Below are positions 17,362 to 26,155 of a stretch of 64,000 nucleotides of DNA, piece after piece. The stretch's first letter is position 1. Each line of letters begins with the position of its first letter. This DNA comes from UBA1672 sp963977495 (GTDB lineage Bacteria > Pseudomonadota > Alphaproteobacteria > Micavibrionales > Micavibrionaceae): assembly GCA_963977495.1 (NCBI GenBank), contig CAXBOT010000001.1:744001-808000 (forward strand), in the 5' to 3' direction. The notes beneath the pieces are model-generated. The model worked only from the letters and a program-made list of their open reading frames with translations. It searched no databases and was not told the DNA's origin. The position numbers and the translations under genes were made by a program.

Positions 17362-18762
17362 ATGAGTAACAAAAACTTTGATATCGTTATCATTGGCGGT
17401 GGCCCCGGTGGTTATGTCGCCGCAATCCGCGCCGCACAACTAGGTATGAATACAGCGGTTATCGAAGCCAATCATTTGGGCGGTATTTGTTTGAACTGGG
17501 GCTGTATCCCGACCAAGGCGTTGCTGCGCTCCAGTGAGATTTACCACCTGTTGCACAATCTTGATGAATTTGGCCTGTCTGCGAAAGAGATCAGTTTTGA
17601 CATCGAGAAAATCGTCAAAAGATCACGCGGCGTTGCGGGGCAGCTTTCGGGCGGGATCAAGCATTTGCTGAAAAAGAACAAAGTCACCGTTTTTGATGGC
17701 TGGGGCAAATTACAAGGCGGCGGCAAAGTCACCGTTGAAAAAGATGGCAAGACAATAGAAACCGTTTCAGGCAAGCACATCATCCTCGCCACAGGCGCAA
17801 GAGCGCGTGAATTGCCGGGATTGGAGCCGGACGGCACATTGGTTTGGACATATAAAGAAGCGATGGTTCCTAAAAAGATGCCAAAATCATTGCTGGTTGT
17901 CGGCTCAGGCGCGATTGGCATTGAATTCGCCAGCTTCTACCGCTCTATGGGCGCAGAGGTCACAGTCGTAGAGGTCATGGATCGCATTTTACCTGTTGAG
18001 GATGAGGAAATATCCGCTTTGGCACACAAAGCCTTTAAAAAGCAGGGCATGAACCTTATGACGGGCGCGAAAGTTACCAAGCTTGATAAATCAAAATCGA
18101 ATGTCAAAGTCACTGTTGAAACCGCCAAGGGCACAGAAGAGATCACTGTCGATGTTGTGATTTCCGCCGTGGGAATCGTTGCCAACACCGAGAATATCGG
18201 CCTTGAAAAAACCAAGGTTAAGCTTGATCGCGGGCATATCATCACCAATGAATGGCTGGAGACGGCAGAGAAGGGCGTTTACGCCATTGGGGATGTTGCA
18301 GGCGCGCCGTGGCTCGCGCATAAGGCATCACATGAAGGCATTATCTGTATCGAGAAAATCGCCGGCATAAAAGACGTGCACCCCTTGAACAAATCCAACA
18401 TTCCGGGCTGTACCTATTGTCATCCACAGGTCGCCTCTATCGGGTTAACCGAAGCCAAAGCCAAGGAACTGGGGCACAAAATCAAAGTCGGGCGTTTTCC
18501 TTTTATGGGGAATGGTAAGGCCATTGCCTTGGGTGAACCCGAAGGGTTGGTCAAAACCATTTTTGATGAAAAGACGGGCGAGTTGCTCGGCGCACATATG
18601 ATTGGCGCGGAAGTCACTGAAATGATCCAAGGGTATGGCATCGCCAAAACGCTGGAAACCACCGAAGCAGAGTTGATGCACACGGTCTTCCCGCACCCGA
18701 CATTATCAGAGATGATGCATGAGAGCGTTCTTGATGCTTACGGAAAAGCTATACATTTCTAG
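17362..18762 (+). CDS. lpd: Dihydrolipoyl dehydrogenase (E3)
   Basis: E3 reoxidises dihydrolipoyl groups of E2 with FAD and NAD. The 466-residue protein has the FAD-binding IIGGGPGGYVAAIRAA, the redox disulfide Cys43/Cys48 in GICLNWGCIP, the NAD-binding VVGSGAIGIEFASFYRSMG, a second FAD segment GVYAIGDVAGAPWLAHKA, and the C-terminal catalytic His-Glu region VFPHPTLSEMMHES. It closes the enzymatic part of the PDH operon. Confidence 0.97.
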   Translation: MSNKNFDIVIIGGGPGGYVAAIRAAQLGMNTAVIEANHLGGICLNWGCIPTKALLRSSEIYHLLHNLDEFGLSAKEISFDIEKIVKRSRGVAGQLSGGIKHLLKKNKVTVFDGWGKLQGGGKVTVEKDGKTIETVSGKHIILATGARARELPGLEPDGTLVWTYKEAMVPKKMPKSLLVVGSGAIGIEFASFYRSMGAEVTVVEVMDRILPVEDEEISALAHKAFKKQGMNLMTGAKVTKLDKSKSNVKVTVETAKGTEEITVDVVISAVGIVANTENIGLEKTKVKLDRGHIITNEWLETAEKGVYAIGDVAGAPWLAHKASHEGIICIEKIAGIKDVHPLNKSNIPGCTYCHPQVASIGLTEAKAKELGHKIKVGRFPFMGNGKAIALGEPEGLVKTIFDEKTGELLGAHMIGAEVTEMIQGYGIAKTLETTEAELMHTVFPHPTLSEMMHESVLDAYGKAIHF

Positions 18763-18801
18763 GCTTTTGGCGTATCTTGCTCACCAATAAAGGAGCATAT
18801 T

Positions 18802-19530
18802 ATGGATCTTAAAGAAGAAGAAATCCTCGGCGAGAAAATAAACGATCATTGGTATTACGTGTCAAAAGGGCGCGCAATGCGTAAATTTCTGGGCGACATC
18901 ACCGCAGACGAGGTGCTGGATGTTGGTGCAGGTTCCGGTATTTTCTCCCGTCAACTTCTCGATCATAATGTATGTAAAAGCGCGGTTTGCGTTGATCCTG
19001 AATATGATAAAAATTCCGAAGAAGATCAAAACGGCAAGCCGATCAAATTCGTAAAATCCATTGATAAAACCACACAAAGCCTGACTTTGATGATGGATGT
19101 GCTGGAGCATGTCCCCGATGATGTTGCACTGATTAAGGAATATGCCGACACAATGCCCGATGATGGCAAAATTCTGATCACCGTGCCTGCGTTCCAATTT
19201 ATGTGGTCGGGGCATGATGTGTTTTTAGAGCATTACCGACGCTACACCATTGAAATGATGGAAAAAGCCATTACAGATGCGGGATTAGAGCCGATCAAAA
19301 GCCGCTATTTCTTCGGCTCGCTATTTCCCGCTGTTGCCGCAATAAGATTAACCAAGAAGGCCGTTTTAGATCAGGAATTAAAGTCGGAGAGCGAGCTTAA
19401 ACTCTATCCTGACTGGTTCAATAAAACATTGATCGGTATCCACGACGTAGAGCGTATGAGCTTGTTCAGATTTAACAAATTATTCGGCTTGAGCGTGTTT
19501 TGCCTGTGTGGAAAACCCCAAGGAAAATAA
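18802..19530 (+). CDS. Class I SAM-dependent methyltransferase
   Basis: The 242-residue protein has the SAM-binding motif I VLDVGAGSGIFSRQLL (about residues 36-51), an acidic residue ending strand 2 (CVDPEYD), motif LMMDVLEHVPDDVAL and GKILITVPAFQFMWSGHD. This is the UbiE/Ubie-like or type 11/12 methyltransferase layout. The EHYRRYT segment recurs in methyltransferases linked to cell-surface glycan or quinone genes, but the substrate cannot be told. It has an AAAGGAG site, lies 39 bases after lpd and is followed by a secreted protein and lipA. Confidence 0.75.
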   Translation: MDLKEEEILGEKINDHWYYVSKGRAMRKFLGDITADEVLDVGAGSGIFSRQLLDHNVCKSAVCVDPEYDKNSEEDQNGKPIKFVKSIDKTTQSLTLMMDVLEHVPDDVALIKEYADTMPDDGKILITVPAFQFMWSGHDVFLEHYRRYTIEMMEKAITDAGLEPIKSRYFFGSLFPAVAAIRLTKKAVLDQELKSESELKLYPDWFNKTLIGIHDVERMSLFRFNKLFGLSVFCLCGKPQGK

Positions 19531-19536
19531 TAAATC

Positions 19537-20118
19537 ATGATCCGTTTTCTCACAGTATTGCTTATTCTGTTTTTGCCAACCTTGCCCGCAGCTGCGCAAG
19601 ACACGCAAGGGCAGAGTGCATTAGAAATAGAAGAACATATCACCGGCTTGGATATCGAGAACCACTTCAAACATATCGAAGAGCTCTACACTGGAAAAGC
19701 CCCTGATATGAACGCTATTCAGGCTTTTATTGAGCAATACCCTCTGGATGATTTTGTTCTGTCAGGCACGGCAACATCAAACCGCGGCTCGCAAGAACCC
19801 GTTGCCTTTAGCAAAACAAAAATACAATTCATCGAAGAAGAAAAAGAACGTGACTATGACCTGATCGACACGCGCATCCGTCACACACTGACAGACATCA
19901 AATATCTTGATGATAAACTCAGCGCCGAAGTGTCCTATACATCACTTTATCAAGGGCGCATGAAAAAAATTATTCCTAGGAAAGGGCTATCTTTTCTTGA
20001 CTTTAAGTCACTTTCCATATGTACAACTACTTTAAAATTGGTTGATGGAACAATTAAAGGCAAAAACGCAAACTGTAAAACCGATATTATTTACGGTGAA
20101 CCGATATCAGCACACTAG
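19537..20118 (+). CDS. Secreted protein of unknown function
   Basis: The 193-residue product has a Sec signal peptide (hydrophobic residues 4-17, likely cleavage after AAA-Q near residue 20). The rest is polar and mixed alpha/beta, with an N-terminal helical region (EEHITGLDIENHFKHIEEL) and later strands such as LSAEVSYTSLYQGR. Two cysteines near the end (in SICTTTL and NANCKTD) could form a disulfide. No family is recognised. It starts six bases after the methyltransferase and ends nine bases before lipA. Confidence 0.6.
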   Translation: MIRFLTVLLILFLPTLPAAAQDTQGQSALEIEEHITGLDIENHFKHIEELYTGKAPDMNAIQAFIEQYPLDDFVLSGTATSNRGSQEPVAFSKTKIQFIEEEKERDYDLIDTRIRHTLTDIKYLDDKLSAEVSYTSLYQGRMKKIIPRKGLSFLDFKSLSICTTTLKLVDGTIKGKNANCKTDIIYGEPISAH

Positions 20119-20127
20119 GCATATAAG

Positions 20128-21093
20128 ATGACATATAATCCGAAATTATTAGACAAAGCCAAACGCCATCCGGAAAAGCAAAAAAATCCGGATCGCCCCG
20201 CCGGACGCAAGCCCGACTGGATACGTGTGCGCGCGCCCCAAGGGAAAGTCTATGCGGAAACAAAAGACATTGTCCGCAAACAAAGATTAACCACCGTCTG
20301 CGAAGAGGCGGGCTGTCCGAATATTGGCGAATGCTGGCAACAAAAACATGCGACCTTTATGATTTTGGGCGAAGTTTGTACACGCGCCTGCGCCTTTTGT
20401 AATGTCGCCACAGGCCGCCCCGATGAGGTGGATAAGCTGGAGCCGCTGCGTATTGGTGTCGCCGTTAAACAAATGGGACTAAAGCACGTTGTGATTACGG
20501 CCGTTGATCGTGATGATTTGAAAGATGGCGGCGCGGATCATTTCGCAAAAACCATTCAAGCCATCCGTATGAAAAGCCCCGGCACAACGGTTGAAATTCT
20601 GCCCGGTGATTACAAAGGTAATATTCCGGATATTGACCACGTCATTAACGCCAAGCCTGATGTCTTTAATCATAATCTGGAAACAGTGCCACGCCTGTAC
20701 CCAACAATCAGACCCGGTGCGCGTTATTTTCGCTCTCTACGCCTGTTAGAGCGCGTAAAAGATGTAGATCCGATGATGTTTACTAAATCCGGCATGATGG
20801 TTGGCCTTGGTGAAACAAAAGAAGAGGTCACCCAAGTGATGGACGACATGCGCGCCGCGCGAATTGATTTCATTACAATCGGACAATATCTGCAACCAAC
20901 GCCAAAACACGCGCCTGTTATGAAATGGTGGACACCCGAAGAATTCGAAGAGCTGACACGCATCGCACGCTCCAAGGGCTTCTTGATGGTTTCTGCTACG
21001 CCTTTGACGCGCTCATCGCATCATGCTGGCGATGATTTCAAAAAATTAAAAGAAGCACGCGATGCCAAATTTGGCGCTATCGCAGCAGAATAA
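20128..21093 (+). CDS. lipA: Lipoyl synthase
   Basis: LipA is a radical-SAM enzyme that inserts two sulfurs into protein-bound octanoyl groups, making the lipoyl cofactors used by PdhB and PdhC encoded upstream. The 321-residue protein has the auxiliary-cluster cysteines Cys58, Cys63 and Cys69 (CEEAGCPNIGEC) and the radical-SAM cysteines Cys84, Cys88 and Cys91 (CTRACAFC). The C-terminal serine ligand motif RSSHHAGDDF is present. Placement with the PDH genes is functionally coherent and common in alphaproteobacteria. Confidence 0.97.
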   Translation: MTYNPKLLDKAKRHPEKQKNPDRPAGRKPDWIRVRAPQGKVYAETKDIVRKQRLTTVCEEAGCPNIGECWQQKHATFMILGEVCTRACAFCNVATGRPDEVDKLEPLRIGVAVKQMGLKHVVITAVDRDDLKDGGADHFAKTIQAIRMKSPGTTVEILPGDYKGNIPDIDHVINAKPDVFNHNLETVPRLYPTIRPGARYFRSLRLLERVKDVDPMMFTKSGMMVGLGETKEEVTQVMDDMRAARIDFITIGQYLQPTPKHAPVMKWWTPEEFEELTRIARSKGFLMVSATPLTRSSHHAGDDFKKLKEARDAKFGAIAAE

Positions 21094-21102
21094 CCGATAT
21101 TT

Positions 21103-21555
21103 ATGACCACTCATGCAGAACAGCGGAATCTTCCCTATACGCCTGAACAGCTTTTTGATTTGGTTGCGGACGTTAAACGGTATCCTGAATTTCTGCCGTG
21201 GTGTCTTTCCAGCCGTATTACAAGCACCGAAGGGGATAGCGTCATTTATGCTGATCTTGTCATCGGTTATAAAATGGTCAGGGAAAAGTTCGGATCAAAG
21301 GTTACATTAAACAGTCCTGATCATATTCATGTTGAATATCTTTCCGGCCCGATGAAATATTTGTCCAATCACTGGAAATTCATACAAGAAGATGATGGCT
21401 CATGTACGATTGATTTCTTTGTCGATTTTGAATTTAAAAACAGAATCCTGCAAAATTTGATCGGTGTATTTTTTAATGAGGTCGTCAGGCGTATGGTTGG
21501 CGCGTTTGAAGATCGCGCCAAAAAATTATACGGTGCGTGTGGCCTCGATAAGTAA
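21103..21555 (+). CDS. RatA/COQ10 family START-like domain protein
   Basis: The 150-residue protein has the RatA/Coq10 pattern: LPYTPEQLFDLVADVKRYPEFLPWC near the N-terminus, then DLVIGYKMVREKFGSKV, and the C-terminal VRRMVGAFEDRAKKLYG. Coq10 homologues bind ubiquinone and support respiration. The E. coli RatA toxin name attached to the family has no supporting antitoxin here, so a quinone-chaperone role is more likely. It follows lipA by ten bases and overlaps the convergent cinA-type gene by 30 bases. Confidence 0.85.
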   Translation: MTTHAEQRNLPYTPEQLFDLVADVKRYPEFLPWCLSSRITSTEGDSVIYADLVIGYKMVREKFGSKVTLNSPDHIHVEYLSGPMKYLSNHWKFIQEDDGSCTIDFFVDFEFKNRILQNLIGVFFNEVVRRMVGAFEDRAKKLYGACGLDK

Positions 21556-22005
21556 GGTGAGAGCTTTCTCACATGCTGCGCGCCTGATATCGCTGCGGCT
21601 GCCTGAGAAACGGCATTCCGTGACATTGGGGTCGCTTCCCTTAATACAAACCCCGATATAAACCAAACCAACGGGTTTTTCATCCGATCCGCCGCCAGGC
21701 CCTGCAATACCGGTAACAGATACAGCAATATCTGCCTGACTGTGATCCAATGCGCCCAGGGCCATAAAATCGGCGCACTGCGTACTCACCGCGCCGTAAT
21801 TATCGAGAATATTGAGTTTCAGGCCAAGCAAGTCTTCTTTGGATTGGTTGGTATAGGTTACAAAACCACGATCAAAAACAGCCGAAGATCCTGCGCGCGC
21901 TGTTATGGCCGCGCTTAACATACCGCCTGTGCAACTCTCTGCCGTGGTCAGTTTGACGTCCTTTTCTAGCAAAAGGCGGCTTAATTCATCCACAAGGTTA
22001 TCCAT
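21526..22005 (-). CDS. pncC: CinA C-terminal domain protein, nicotinamide-nucleotide amidase
   Basis: The 159-residue protein is a stand-alone CinA_C domain (PncC type), which deamidates nicotinamide mononucleotide in NAD salvage. Visible motifs are LTTAESCTGGMLSAAIT, FVTYTNQSKEDLLGL, AVSVTGIAGPGGGSDEKPVGLVYIG and the helical C-terminus. The N-terminal MoCF domain of full CinA is absent, as usual in alphaproteobacteria. Its 3' end overlaps ratA tail to tail by 30 bases. Confidence 0.9.
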   Translation of the reverse strand: MDNLVDELSRLLLEKDVKLTTAESCTGGMLSAAITARAGSSAVFDRGFVTYTNQSKEDLLGLKLNILDNYGAVSTQCADFMALGALDHSQADIAVSVTGIAGPGGGSDEKPVGLVYIGVCIKGSDPNVTECRFSGSRSDIRRAACEKALTLLIEATRTV

Positions 22006-22033
22006 AGTTTTATCCCCGCTGTCTGTGTGTAAC

Positions 22034-22522
22034 TTACAAGAACGCCGCCGTCACCATGACGATGGCCGAGGCAAAAATACCTGCGACGATATCATCCCCC
22101 ATAACACCGACCGCCCCTTTGACTTTTTTATCAAAAAAACTAATCGGCCATGGTTTTAGTATATCAAAAAAACGGAACGCTATAAAAGCAATGATCACAA
22201 GAACAGGATTAAGCGCGGCGGGAATCATGGCAATCCATTGTCCTGCGACCTCATCAATGACGATCATTTTGGAATCATGCCCATCCATTGCCTTGTCGAA
22301 TTTATCCGCCGCCCACAAGCCCAGCACCGTGATCAAGAACGCGGCAACGCCCAGCGCATAAGCACCGCCCAGCGCATAAATCACCAACCCGAACGGAATA
22401 GCGCCCAAACTGCCCCATGTTCCGGGGGCGGGGTTGATAAACCCGCAACCAAACCAACTGGCAATCCAGACATAGCGTTGTTTTTGATCCAGTTTTTCAG
22501 GAACTGTATAATTAAGCTTCAT
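22034..22522 (-). CDS. pgpA: Phosphatidylglycerophosphatase A
   Basis: PgpA dephosphorylates phosphatidylglycerophosphate to phosphatidylglycerol in the inner membrane. The 162-residue protein has WFGCGFINPAPGTWGSLGAIP at the N-terminus (family signature), the conserved VIDEVAGQWIAM motif, FRFFDILKPWPISFFDKK, and GDDIVAGIFASAIV at the end, with several hydrophobic helices. Its start overlaps the end of ispDF by eleven bases, so translation is probably coupled. Confidence 0.93.
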   Translation of the reverse strand: MKLNYTVPEKLDQKQRYVWIASWFGCGFINPAPGTWGSLGAIPFGLVIYALGGAYALGVAAFLITVLGLWAADKFDKAMDGHDSKMIVIDEVAGQWIAMIPAALNPVLVIIAFIAFRFFDILKPWPISFFDKKVKGAVGVMGDDIVAGIFASAIVMVTAAFL

Positions 22523-23702
22523 TGTTTACTCCCTCACACGCAGCCAAAGCCACGGACACGGCGACTTGCGCGGCGATGCCTTCTTTACGACCTTCAAAGC
22601 CGAGTTGTTCTGTCGTTGTCGCCTTAATGTTGATACGCTGCGCTTCTACGCCCGTAATATCGGCGATGCGCTCTATGATCGCTGCGCGGTGGGGGCCGAT
22701 TTTGGGTTGTTCACAAATCAACGTGATATCAGCATTGATAAGCGTTCCACCCTTATCACGCAGCAATGTCATGGCATGCTGTAGAAAGACCGCGCTGTCC
22801 ATATCCTTAAAATCCATATTACTGGGCGGAAAATGAAGCCCGATATCGCCTTCACCAATCGCGCCTAAAATAGCATCTGTCAAAGCATGCAGCCCCACAT
22901 CCGCGTCCGAATGCCCCTTTAGCTTCCGCTCATGGGGGATATCAACGCCGCATAGCCTGATCTTCGTTCCCCCTGCGATTGCATCATCAAAGGCATGCAC
23001 ATCATAGCCCAGCCCTGTGCGTATCTCTGTGGGTATGTTGGAGGATTGAGACTGTATCGCCATGTATAAATCTTCTTGCGTTGTGATTTTGAAATTATGT
23101 TTTCCGCCCTTAACAAAATGTACACCGACATCCATCGCAGAAACAAGCGCCGTATCATCGGTGTAATGCTGGCTTGGGTCGCTGTTTTCATGGGCGCGGC
23201 GTAGCACCCCATAACGGAAAGCCTGCGGTGTTTGCATCGCCCATAAATGATCGCGAGAAATGCCTTCGCCCGCCATATTATCCTGATCGGCGTAGCGCAC
23301 CGTATCAACCACCGGACACGCCAACGTGGCCGCATCATGGCGCTGCGTTACAGCTTGAACAAGGGTTTCGACCTCTGTACGTGTAACAAACGGGCGCGCC
23401 GCATCATGGATCAAGACGATATCATCGCCACCTAACTGCGATAACGCCTGTAATCCGTTATAAACGCTATCCTTGCGAGTTTCACCGCCCACGCAGCAAG
23501 ACACATTATCCAAACCGCGCACAGCATCGTCATACATAGCGCGGTGATCGGCGTTAATAACAACACAAATATTCTTTAGACCATCCATACCGATAAAGAC
23601 ATCAAGCGTATGACGCAAAATCGTTTTGTCACCAATCGTGATATATTGCTTGGGCATTGCACCAGACAAGCGCGCACCACGCCCACCGGCGACCACAATC
23701 AA
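22512..23702 (-). CDS. ispDF: Bifunctional MEP cytidylyltransferase / 2-C-methyl-D-erythritol 2,4-cyclodiphosphate synthase
   Basis: The 396-residue fusion carries two steps of the MEP isoprenoid pathway. The IspD part (about 1-230) has VVAGGRGARLSGAMPKQY, LIHDAARPFV and GGKHNFKITTQEDL. The IspF part (about 238-396) has RTGLGYDVHAF, KLKGHSDADVGLHALTDA, IGLHFPPS and ATTTEQLGFEGRKEGIAAQ. The fusion is typical of alphaproteobacteria. The only ordinary start in frame is TTG at 23702, which leaves just one residue before the nucleotide-binding strand. The frame stays open upstream to a TAG at 23750-23748, so the true start is uncertain. Confidence 0.95.
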   Translation of the reverse strand: MIVVAGGRGARLSGAMPKQYITIGDKTILRHTLDVFIGMDGLKNICVVINADHRAMYDDAVRGLDNVSCCVGGETRKDSVYNGLQALSQLGGDDIVLIHDAARPFVTRTEVETLVQAVTQRHDAATLACPVVDTVRYADQDNMAGEGISRDHLWAMQTPQAFRYGVLRRAHENSDPSQHYTDDTALVSAMDVGVHFVKGGKHNFKITTQEDLYMAIQSQSSNIPTEIRTGLGYDVHAFDDAIAGGTKIRLCGVDIPHERKLKGHSDADVGLHALTDAILGAIGEGDIGLHFPPSNMDFKDMDSAVFLQHAMTLLRDKGGTLINADITLICEQPKIGPHRAAIIERIADITGVEAQRINIKATTTEQLGFEGRKEGIAAQVAVSVALAACEGVNNEA

Positions 23703-23857
23703 ACTAAAATCTGCAGATGTACGTTTCTTTACGATGTTCTCATACCTCTATGATTTATATTGTATTTCTGTGTCATGCGTTGTAAAAATGCAACACTAAC
23801 AAACAGCCCAATATGTGATGACGTTATAACAAAATCACCAAAGGCAATATATACAAA

Positions 23858-26149
23858 ATGCACGATATCGTGAACGAAATACCGCCGGATAACCGTTTTA
23901 GCTTCAGGTCAATGCTCCTCAAGGCCTTTTCAGGTATGCATTTTTCACGCCTGAAATACAGATCATGGCGCACAAAAGTCGGTATTTTACTTGTCGTATC
24001 CTCTATCCTTTGCGGCTTTATGACCTATGCGGCACTGTCGGAAACCCCGCCATTCGGTGATGATCCTGACCTTGTTATTTGGTTGTTGAATATAGACCTG
24101 ATTATTTTACTGCTGCTCGTATCCCTGATCGCGCGGCGTATCATTACAGTCTGGAGCAACAAAAAGAAGGGGGTCGCAGGCTCTCACCTTCATATCAGAT
24201 TGGTCTATACGTTCAGTATTCTGGTGGCTATCCCTACCATTGTTATGACGATTTTCTCGGCACTCTTATTCCATTACGGTGTGCAAGCATGGTTCAGCCA
24301 GCGCGTTCAAACCGCGATCAATGAATCGCAAGCCGTTGCCCAATCATATCTCGAAGAACATAAGCAGGTCATTCGCGCCGACACATTGGCCATGGCAAAC
24401 GATCTTGATCGTCAAGGGGATCGCTTAATACTGGATGAAAAGCTCTTCTCCAAAATTATCGACACGCAATCCTTTATCAGAAACCTGTCCGAAGCGGTGG
24501 TTATCAACCAAAACGGGCGTGTCTTGGCACGTTCATCGCTCACCTTTACGCTGGAATATGAACTTCCAACTGATTATGAACTCCAACGGGCGCAAGAGGG
24601 CGATGTCGTGCTGATGATGGGCGACAATCAGGATCGCGTACGCGCCTTAACCCGCCTCGACAGCATCGCAGGAGCGTATTTGTATGTAGGGCGCATGATT
24701 GACCCGCAGGTGATTGCACATTTGAATGCCGCCGATCTGGCTGTGCAGGATTACAGCAATTTACAGATGAAGAATTCCAGCCTGCAAATCACGGTCATTT
24801 TGATTTTCGTGGTGGTTGGCTTACTGCTTTTACTCGCCGCCATTTGGTCGGGGCTTTTGCTGGCCAGACAACTGGTCAACCCGATTGGGGAACTGATCAT
24901 CGCATCTGACCGCGTCAGGGCAGGGGATTTGTCATCGCGCTTACCAAACGTCAAGCGTCTGGAGGAATTTGAATATCTTGCAAAATCCTTTAACCGCATG
25001 ACCAACCAACTGCAATCCCAGCGCGAAGAACTGGTTGATGCCAACCGCCAAATTGACCGCAGACGGCGCCTGACTGAAACGGTGCTTGCGGGTGTGTCAT
25101 CCGGCGTTATCGGCGTTGATGGGGAAGGCATGGTAAACCTTGCCAACAGCTCAACCGCCACGCTTTTGAACAAGCCCCATGAATCCATCGTTGATCACTA
25201 CATTCTGGATATTCTGCCGGAATTAAAAACCATGCTGGATGAAGTCGTCAAAAAACCGCAGAAAATGGCACAGAAGGAAATCCCTGTACTCTTCGGTAAA
25301 AACGGACGGCGTATCTTTTTGTTCCGTATTTCAATTGAAACATTACAGGAAAACTCAACGGGCTTGATCATTACCTTTGATGACATTACAGAGCTTCAAT
25401 CCGCACAACGCAAAGCCGCGTGGTCGGATGTTGCAAGGCGCATTGCCCATGAGATCAAAAACCCGCTAACCCCAATCCAGCTTTCTGCCGAGCGTTTACA
25501 GCGAAAATACCTCAAAAATATCACCCAAGATGCCGATATATTCGAGCAATGCACCGACACCATTATCAAGCATGTTGGTGATATTGGCCGCATGGTCGAT
25601 GAATTTTCATCCTTTGCCCGCATGCCCGACCCGATCTTAAAAACACAAAGCATCACCAAACTGGTTGAGGAATCCCTGATTTTATCAAAACAGGCGCATG
25701 AAAAGATTAAGTTTTCACTCCTCAAAACATTTGATACGGACGCTGTGAATTGCGACGCGCAGCAAATGCGTCAGGTCATGAGCAATTTATTAAAGAACGC
25801 CGTGGAATCCATAGAAATCAAAACAGAGGAACAAGCAGAAAAAGGCGCGATCGATATTCTCATCGGGCAACATAATAAAGATCTGCTTTATATTGCGATC
25901 ACCGATAACGGTGTGGGCTTCCCGAAGAACGAAGACATCACGAAATTGACCGAGCCTTATATAACCCACAAACCAAAGGGGACGGGGTTAGGACTGGCGA
26001 TTGTTAAGAAAATCATTGAAGACCATAGCGGCACACTTATGCTCGGCGCGCCGGAATGGCTTGAAAGAACATCCGACTGGCAAGATAGGGGCGGGGCATG
26101 TGTTGTTCTGACTTTTCCTTGCGCTAAAAATTCAGACGATGAGGTATAA
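23858..26149 (+). CDS. ntrY: Sensor histidine kinase NtrY
   Basis: NtrY is the membrane sensor partner of NtrX. The 763-residue protein has N-terminal membrane helices (about 40-62, 75-97 and 115-140), an extracytoplasmic region, another helix (about 305-335), HAMP (LVNPIGELIIASDRVRAGD), PAS (about 400-505), HisKA with phospho-acceptor His531 in ARRIAHEIKNPLTPIQ, and HATPase_c with NLLKNAVESIE, ITDNGVGFP and GTGLGLAIVKKI. The input signal is not predictable; in relatives it has been tied to nitrogen, redox or envelope state. It ends six bases before ntrX. Confidence 0.95.
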   Translation: MHDIVNEIPPDNRFSFRSMLLKAFSGMHFSRLKYRSWRTKVGILLVVSSILCGFMTYAALSETPPFGDDPDLVIWLLNIDLIILLLLVSLIARRIITVWSNKKKGVAGSHLHIRLVYTFSILVAIPTIVMTIFSALLFHYGVQAWFSQRVQTAINESQAVAQSYLEEHKQVIRADTLAMANDLDRQGDRLILDEKLFSKIIDTQSFIRNLSEAVVINQNGRVLARSSLTFTLEYELPTDYELQRAQEGDVVLMMGDNQDRVRALTRLDSIAGAYLYVGRMIDPQVIAHLNAADLAVQDYSNLQMKNSSLQITVILIFVVVGLLLLLAAIWSGLLLARQLVNPIGELIIASDRVRAGDLSSRLPNVKRLEEFEYLAKSFNRMTNQLQSQREELVDANRQIDRRRRLTETVLAGVSSGVIGVDGEGMVNLANSSTATLLNKPHESIVDHYILDILPELKTMLDEVVKKPQKMAQKEIPVLFGKNGRRIFLFRISIETLQENSTGLIITFDDITELQSAQRKAAWSDVARRIAHEIKNPLTPIQLSAERLQRKYLKNITQDADIFEQCTDTIIKHVGDIGRMVDEFSSFARMPDPILKTQSITKLVEESLILSKQAHEKIKFSLLKTFDTDAVNCDAQQMRQVMSNLLKNAVESIEIKTEEQAEKGAIDILIGQHNKDLLYIAITDNGVGFPKNEDITKLTEPYITHKPKGTGLGLAIVKKIIEDHSGTLMLGAPEWLERTSDWQDRGGACVVLTFPCAKNSDDEV

Positions 26150-26155
26150 AACAAT

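Noticed and set aside
21103..21555. Toxin-antitoxin module (RatA)
   Set aside because: The family name includes a toxin label, but no antitoxin partner is adjacent and the protein matches Coq10-type START proteins.
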